This document shows positions 9,097 to 10,409 of a stretch of DNA of 10,409 nt, in pieces. The stretch comes from Candidatus Symbiothrix sp. Its GTDB lineage: Bacteria; Bacteroidota; Bacteroidia; Bacteroidales; Azobacteroidaceae. Position 1 is the first letter of the stretch. Each line of letters begins with the position of its first letter. The notes under the pieces were generated by a model. The model was not told the origin of the DNA, searched no databases, and saw nothing but the letters and a program-made list of their open reading frames with translations. Where the stretch lies: the NCBI GenBank assembly GCA_031270525.1, contig JAISXN010000209.1:1-10409 (forward strand). The letters run 5' to 3'. The position numbers were made by a program, and so were the translations under genes.

Positions 9097-9121
9097 ATCT
9101 TTTTCATGGCAAAAAGATTAT

Positions 9122-10090
9122 TTACCGGATATAAATAATTTTATTATCCGGACTGATCCTGTAATCGAATTTGTTGGTCAGGTGAATTACATTGATAATT
9201 TTTTCCGCCGAATCGGACGCTTTGAATTTTCCGGTATAAACAATATCCATGGCTTTAGTATTTTGAATAATGAATTTCACATCGTAATACAATTCCAATT
9301 TTTTAATAACTTCGGAAAAAGGCTCAGCATCGAAAGTGAGTACGCCTTCTTTCCACGAAGTCATATCCGTACTCTTAAGTTTGTTCTTTTTCAGATGATT
9401 GTCTTTCAATACAACCTGTTCGTTCGAAGATAAAGTAACTTTTTCTCCGCTACCGGATTTCGTTACTTCCACCGATCCTTCGACCAGCGTGGTTTCAAAC
9501 ATCGTCATTTCCGAATAGTTAAGCACATTGAATTGAGTGCCTAACACATGCACATCGTAGCGGCTGGTTTCGACAATAAACGGCATACTCTCATTTTTTT
9601 CCACATTAAAAAACGCTTCCCCATCCAAATGTACTTTCCGGTATTTGCCGTTATCGAATGATTTCGGAATCCGCAATTTGCTTCGGGAATTTAGCCAGAC
9701 GGCGCTGCCGTCGGTCAGCGTGATATTTACGCGCTGACCGACAGGAACAACAATCTCGCTATATAAATTATCATCTTTATCGCCCCAATACCGGATGGTA
9801 AAGAACGTACAAAGAACGGCTATGACGATTGCTGCGGCATAACGATAAAACGATTGAAGAAGATGACGCCGGCGCACCGACCGGATACCGGCATAAAACT
9901 GCTGCAACGCGGCTTCCGCCTCTTCCCGACCGGCGGTATTCGATGGAGAGATCGCCATCAATCCTTTGATATTTTGCAAGTAGATAAAATCGGCTTTTAA
10001 TTCCTCATCCTTTCCGATTGCGGAAAAAAGCGATCCTTTTTCATTTTCATTCAGTTCTCCGTAAAAATAACGTTTCAATAACTTCTGCAT
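9122..10090 (-). CDS. FecR-family anti-sigma factor (FecR + DUF4974)
   Basis: A 322-residue inner-membrane regulator that normally holds an ECF sigma factor and is switched by a TonB-dependent transducer. The cytoplasmic N-terminal part (1 to about 82) opens MQKLLKRYFYGELNENEKG, typical of the family, followed by a basic stretch (RSVRRRH, 70-76). One membrane helix spans about 84-100 (YAAAIVIAVLCTFFTIR). The periplasmic FecR domain (about 112-210) shows VPVGQRVNITLTDGSAVWLN, HLDGEAFFNVEK, VLGTQFNVLNY and TTLVEGSVEV. The C-terminal DUF4974 domain (about 250-321) shows LTFDAEPFSEVIKKLELYYD and FDYRISPDNKIIYI, and is related in fold to STN. All regions look intact. The gene is first in the operon and sits just before the STN-bearing SusC, its probable partner. 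The cognate sigma gene is not in the 319 nt upstream. Confidence 0.95.
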   Translation of the reverse strand: MQKLLKRYFYGELNENEKGSLFSAIGKDEELKADFIYLQNIKGLMAISPSNTAGREEAEAALQQFYAGIRSVRRRHLLQSFYRYAAAIVIAVLCTFFTIRYWGDKDDNLYSEIVVPVGQRVNITLTDGSAVWLNSRSKLRIPKSFDNGKYRKVHLDGEAFFNVEKNESMPFIVETSRYDVHVLGTQFNVLNYSEMTMFETTLVEGSVEVTKSGSGEKVTLSSNEQVVLKDNHLKKNKLKSTDMTSWKEGVLTFDAEPFSEVIKKLELYYDVKFIIQNTKAMDIVYTGKFKASDSAEKIINVIHLTNKFDYRISPDNKIIYIR

Positions 10091-10222
10091 TGGCTTTTTT
10101 CTTTGTATATAAGAACGACGGAGATGGCGATTTCCACCAAAAGAACAGGTATTATTTTTTATGCGTTTCTAATGACAAGGCGCAAAAGTTCAAATGAAAT
10201 TCGGTTTATGTAATAAATAAAC

Positions 10223-10245
10223 GTATCTTTGAAGTACAAAGATAC
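10223..10245. repeat. Perfect 9-bp inverted repeat overlapping the -7 element
   Basis: GTATCTTTG (10223-10231) and CAAAGATAC (10237-10245) are perfect inverted copies with a 5-nt centre. The right arm contains the minus-strand -7 element and the left arm spans the bases at and just after the likely transcription start. The position suits an operator for a dimeric regulator. Because each arm is itself a -7 element, the dyad could instead mark overlapping divergent promoters, but no good -33 TTTG is placed for the + direction. Confidence 0.6.
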
Positions 10246-10267
10246 ATATTTTCAGTGTATATTCAAA
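10237..10267 (-). promoter_or_regulatory. Bacteroidetes housekeeping-type promoter for the fecR-susCD-GH92 operon
   Basis: On the minus strand TTTG (10267-10264) is followed after exactly 19 nt by TATCTTTG (10244-10237). This matches the known Bacteroides -33/-7 consensus (TTTG, 19-21 nt, TAnnTTTG) recognised by the primary sigma factor. Transcription should start near 10230-10234, giving a leader of about 140 nt before the fecR ATG. The bases upstream (10268-10306) are very A/T-rich, which could help promoter strength. It is the only good match to this consensus that I found upstream of the five-gene block. Confidence 0.7.
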
Positions 10268-10382
10268 TTCTTTTCTAATCTATTAATATTAAGCACGTTA
10301 ATTAAACTTGGTGGGACGGAAAAATGACTTATTTGTAAATTTTTCGTCAATTTCAACCAAATAATAGCAAATAACCCTAATC

Positions 10383-10403
10383 TTATGTAGGCAATTATGT
10401 AGG
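10383..10403. repeat. Short direct repeat, two copies of TTATGTAGG
   Basis: TTATGTAGG occurs at 10383-10391 and 10395-10403, a 12-bp period with a 3-nt spacer (CAA). It could be a paired protein-binding site, roughly one helical turn apart, or the beginning of a longer tandem array beyond the right edge. Two short copies in A/T-rich DNA may also be chance. Confidence 0.35.
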
Positions 10404-10409
10404 TTAATT

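Larger units (their letters stand above)
10091..10409. other. Non-coding region upstream of the fecR operon
   Basis: No convincing gene was seen on either strand; all frames are broken by frequent stops and the DNA is A/T-rich. It holds the minus-strand promoter and dyad described separately, a leader of about 140 nt before fecR that contains no ATG, and a short direct repeat at the right edge. A weak hairpin (10123-10127 with 10134-10138, 5 bp including one G-U pair) lies in the leader but is too small to call. No remnant of a sigma factor gene could be recognised. Confidence 0.6.

Noticed and set aside
9110..9120. TAATCTTTTTG on the minus strand before SusC, resembling a -7 element
   Set aside because: The spacing inside the motif is wrong (TAnnTTTG is not matched) and no TTTG was seen at the right distance, so it does not support a separate SusC promoter.
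902..10090. CRISPR arrays, tRNA or rRNA genes, insertion sequences
   Set aside because: Nothing resembling these was seen; the stretch is filled by five intact genes with no gap over 25 nt.
10201..10231. Divergent + strand promoter using TATCTTTG at 10224-10231
   Set aside because: The -7 sequence is perfect because of the palindrome, but no TTTG lies 19-21 nt upstream and no + strand gene follows within the window.
10223..10245. Reading the palindrome as a transcription terminator
   Set aside because: The hairpin is not followed by a solid T-run on either strand, no gene end lies next to it in the window, and the promoter match explains the sequence better.

Overview
The window looks like a Bacteroidales chromosome segment. 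The support is a SusC/SusD pair, an STN-bearing TonB-dependent transporter, a FecR/DUF4974 anti-sigma factor, a DUF3823 lipoprotein, a probable type IX secretion (T9SS) sorting domain, and a promoter matching the Bacteroidetes consensus (TTTG, 19 nt, TAnnTTTG). The genus cannot be fixed by reading; a T9SS-bearing family such as Dysgonomonadaceae would fit.

Layout. The left edge (1-890, + strand) holds the 3' part of a probable secreted protein with a C-terminal sorting domain. It converges on the main block with only 11 nt between the stop codons, and a possible bidirectional terminator sits there (870-903). From 10090 down to 902 on the minus strand run five tightly packed genes: fecR-like anti-sigma factor, SusC-like transporter with an STN domain, SusD-like lipoprotein, DUF3823 lipoprotein, and a GH92 alpha-mannosidase lipoprotein. 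The gaps are 25, 8, 0 and 15 nt, so a single transcript is likely. The remaining 319 nt (10091-10409) have no convincing gene. They hold a good housekeeping-type promoter on the minus strand, overlapped by a perfect 9-bp inverted repeat, and a 9-bp direct repeat at the right edge.

How the genes work together. This is a small glycan-uptake locus (PUL). SusD captures a mannose-containing glycan at the surface and SusC imports it. DUF3823 is a likely accessory lipoprotein, and the GH92 enzyme trims alpha-mannose. The STN domain of SusC would report transport to the periplasmic end of FecR, which would release or activate an ECF sigma factor. No sigma gene lies in the 319 nt upstream of fecR, where it usually sits.

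Points worth a second look: the missing sigma gene and the placement of fecR inside the transport operon; the palindrome centred on the promoter; a SusC in which the usual carboxypeptidase-regulatory-like domain between STN and TonB box is replaced by a short polar linker; and departures from common GH92 motifs in the mannosidase. I found no clearly new system. The locus is a recognisable PUL with unusual regulatory wiring.
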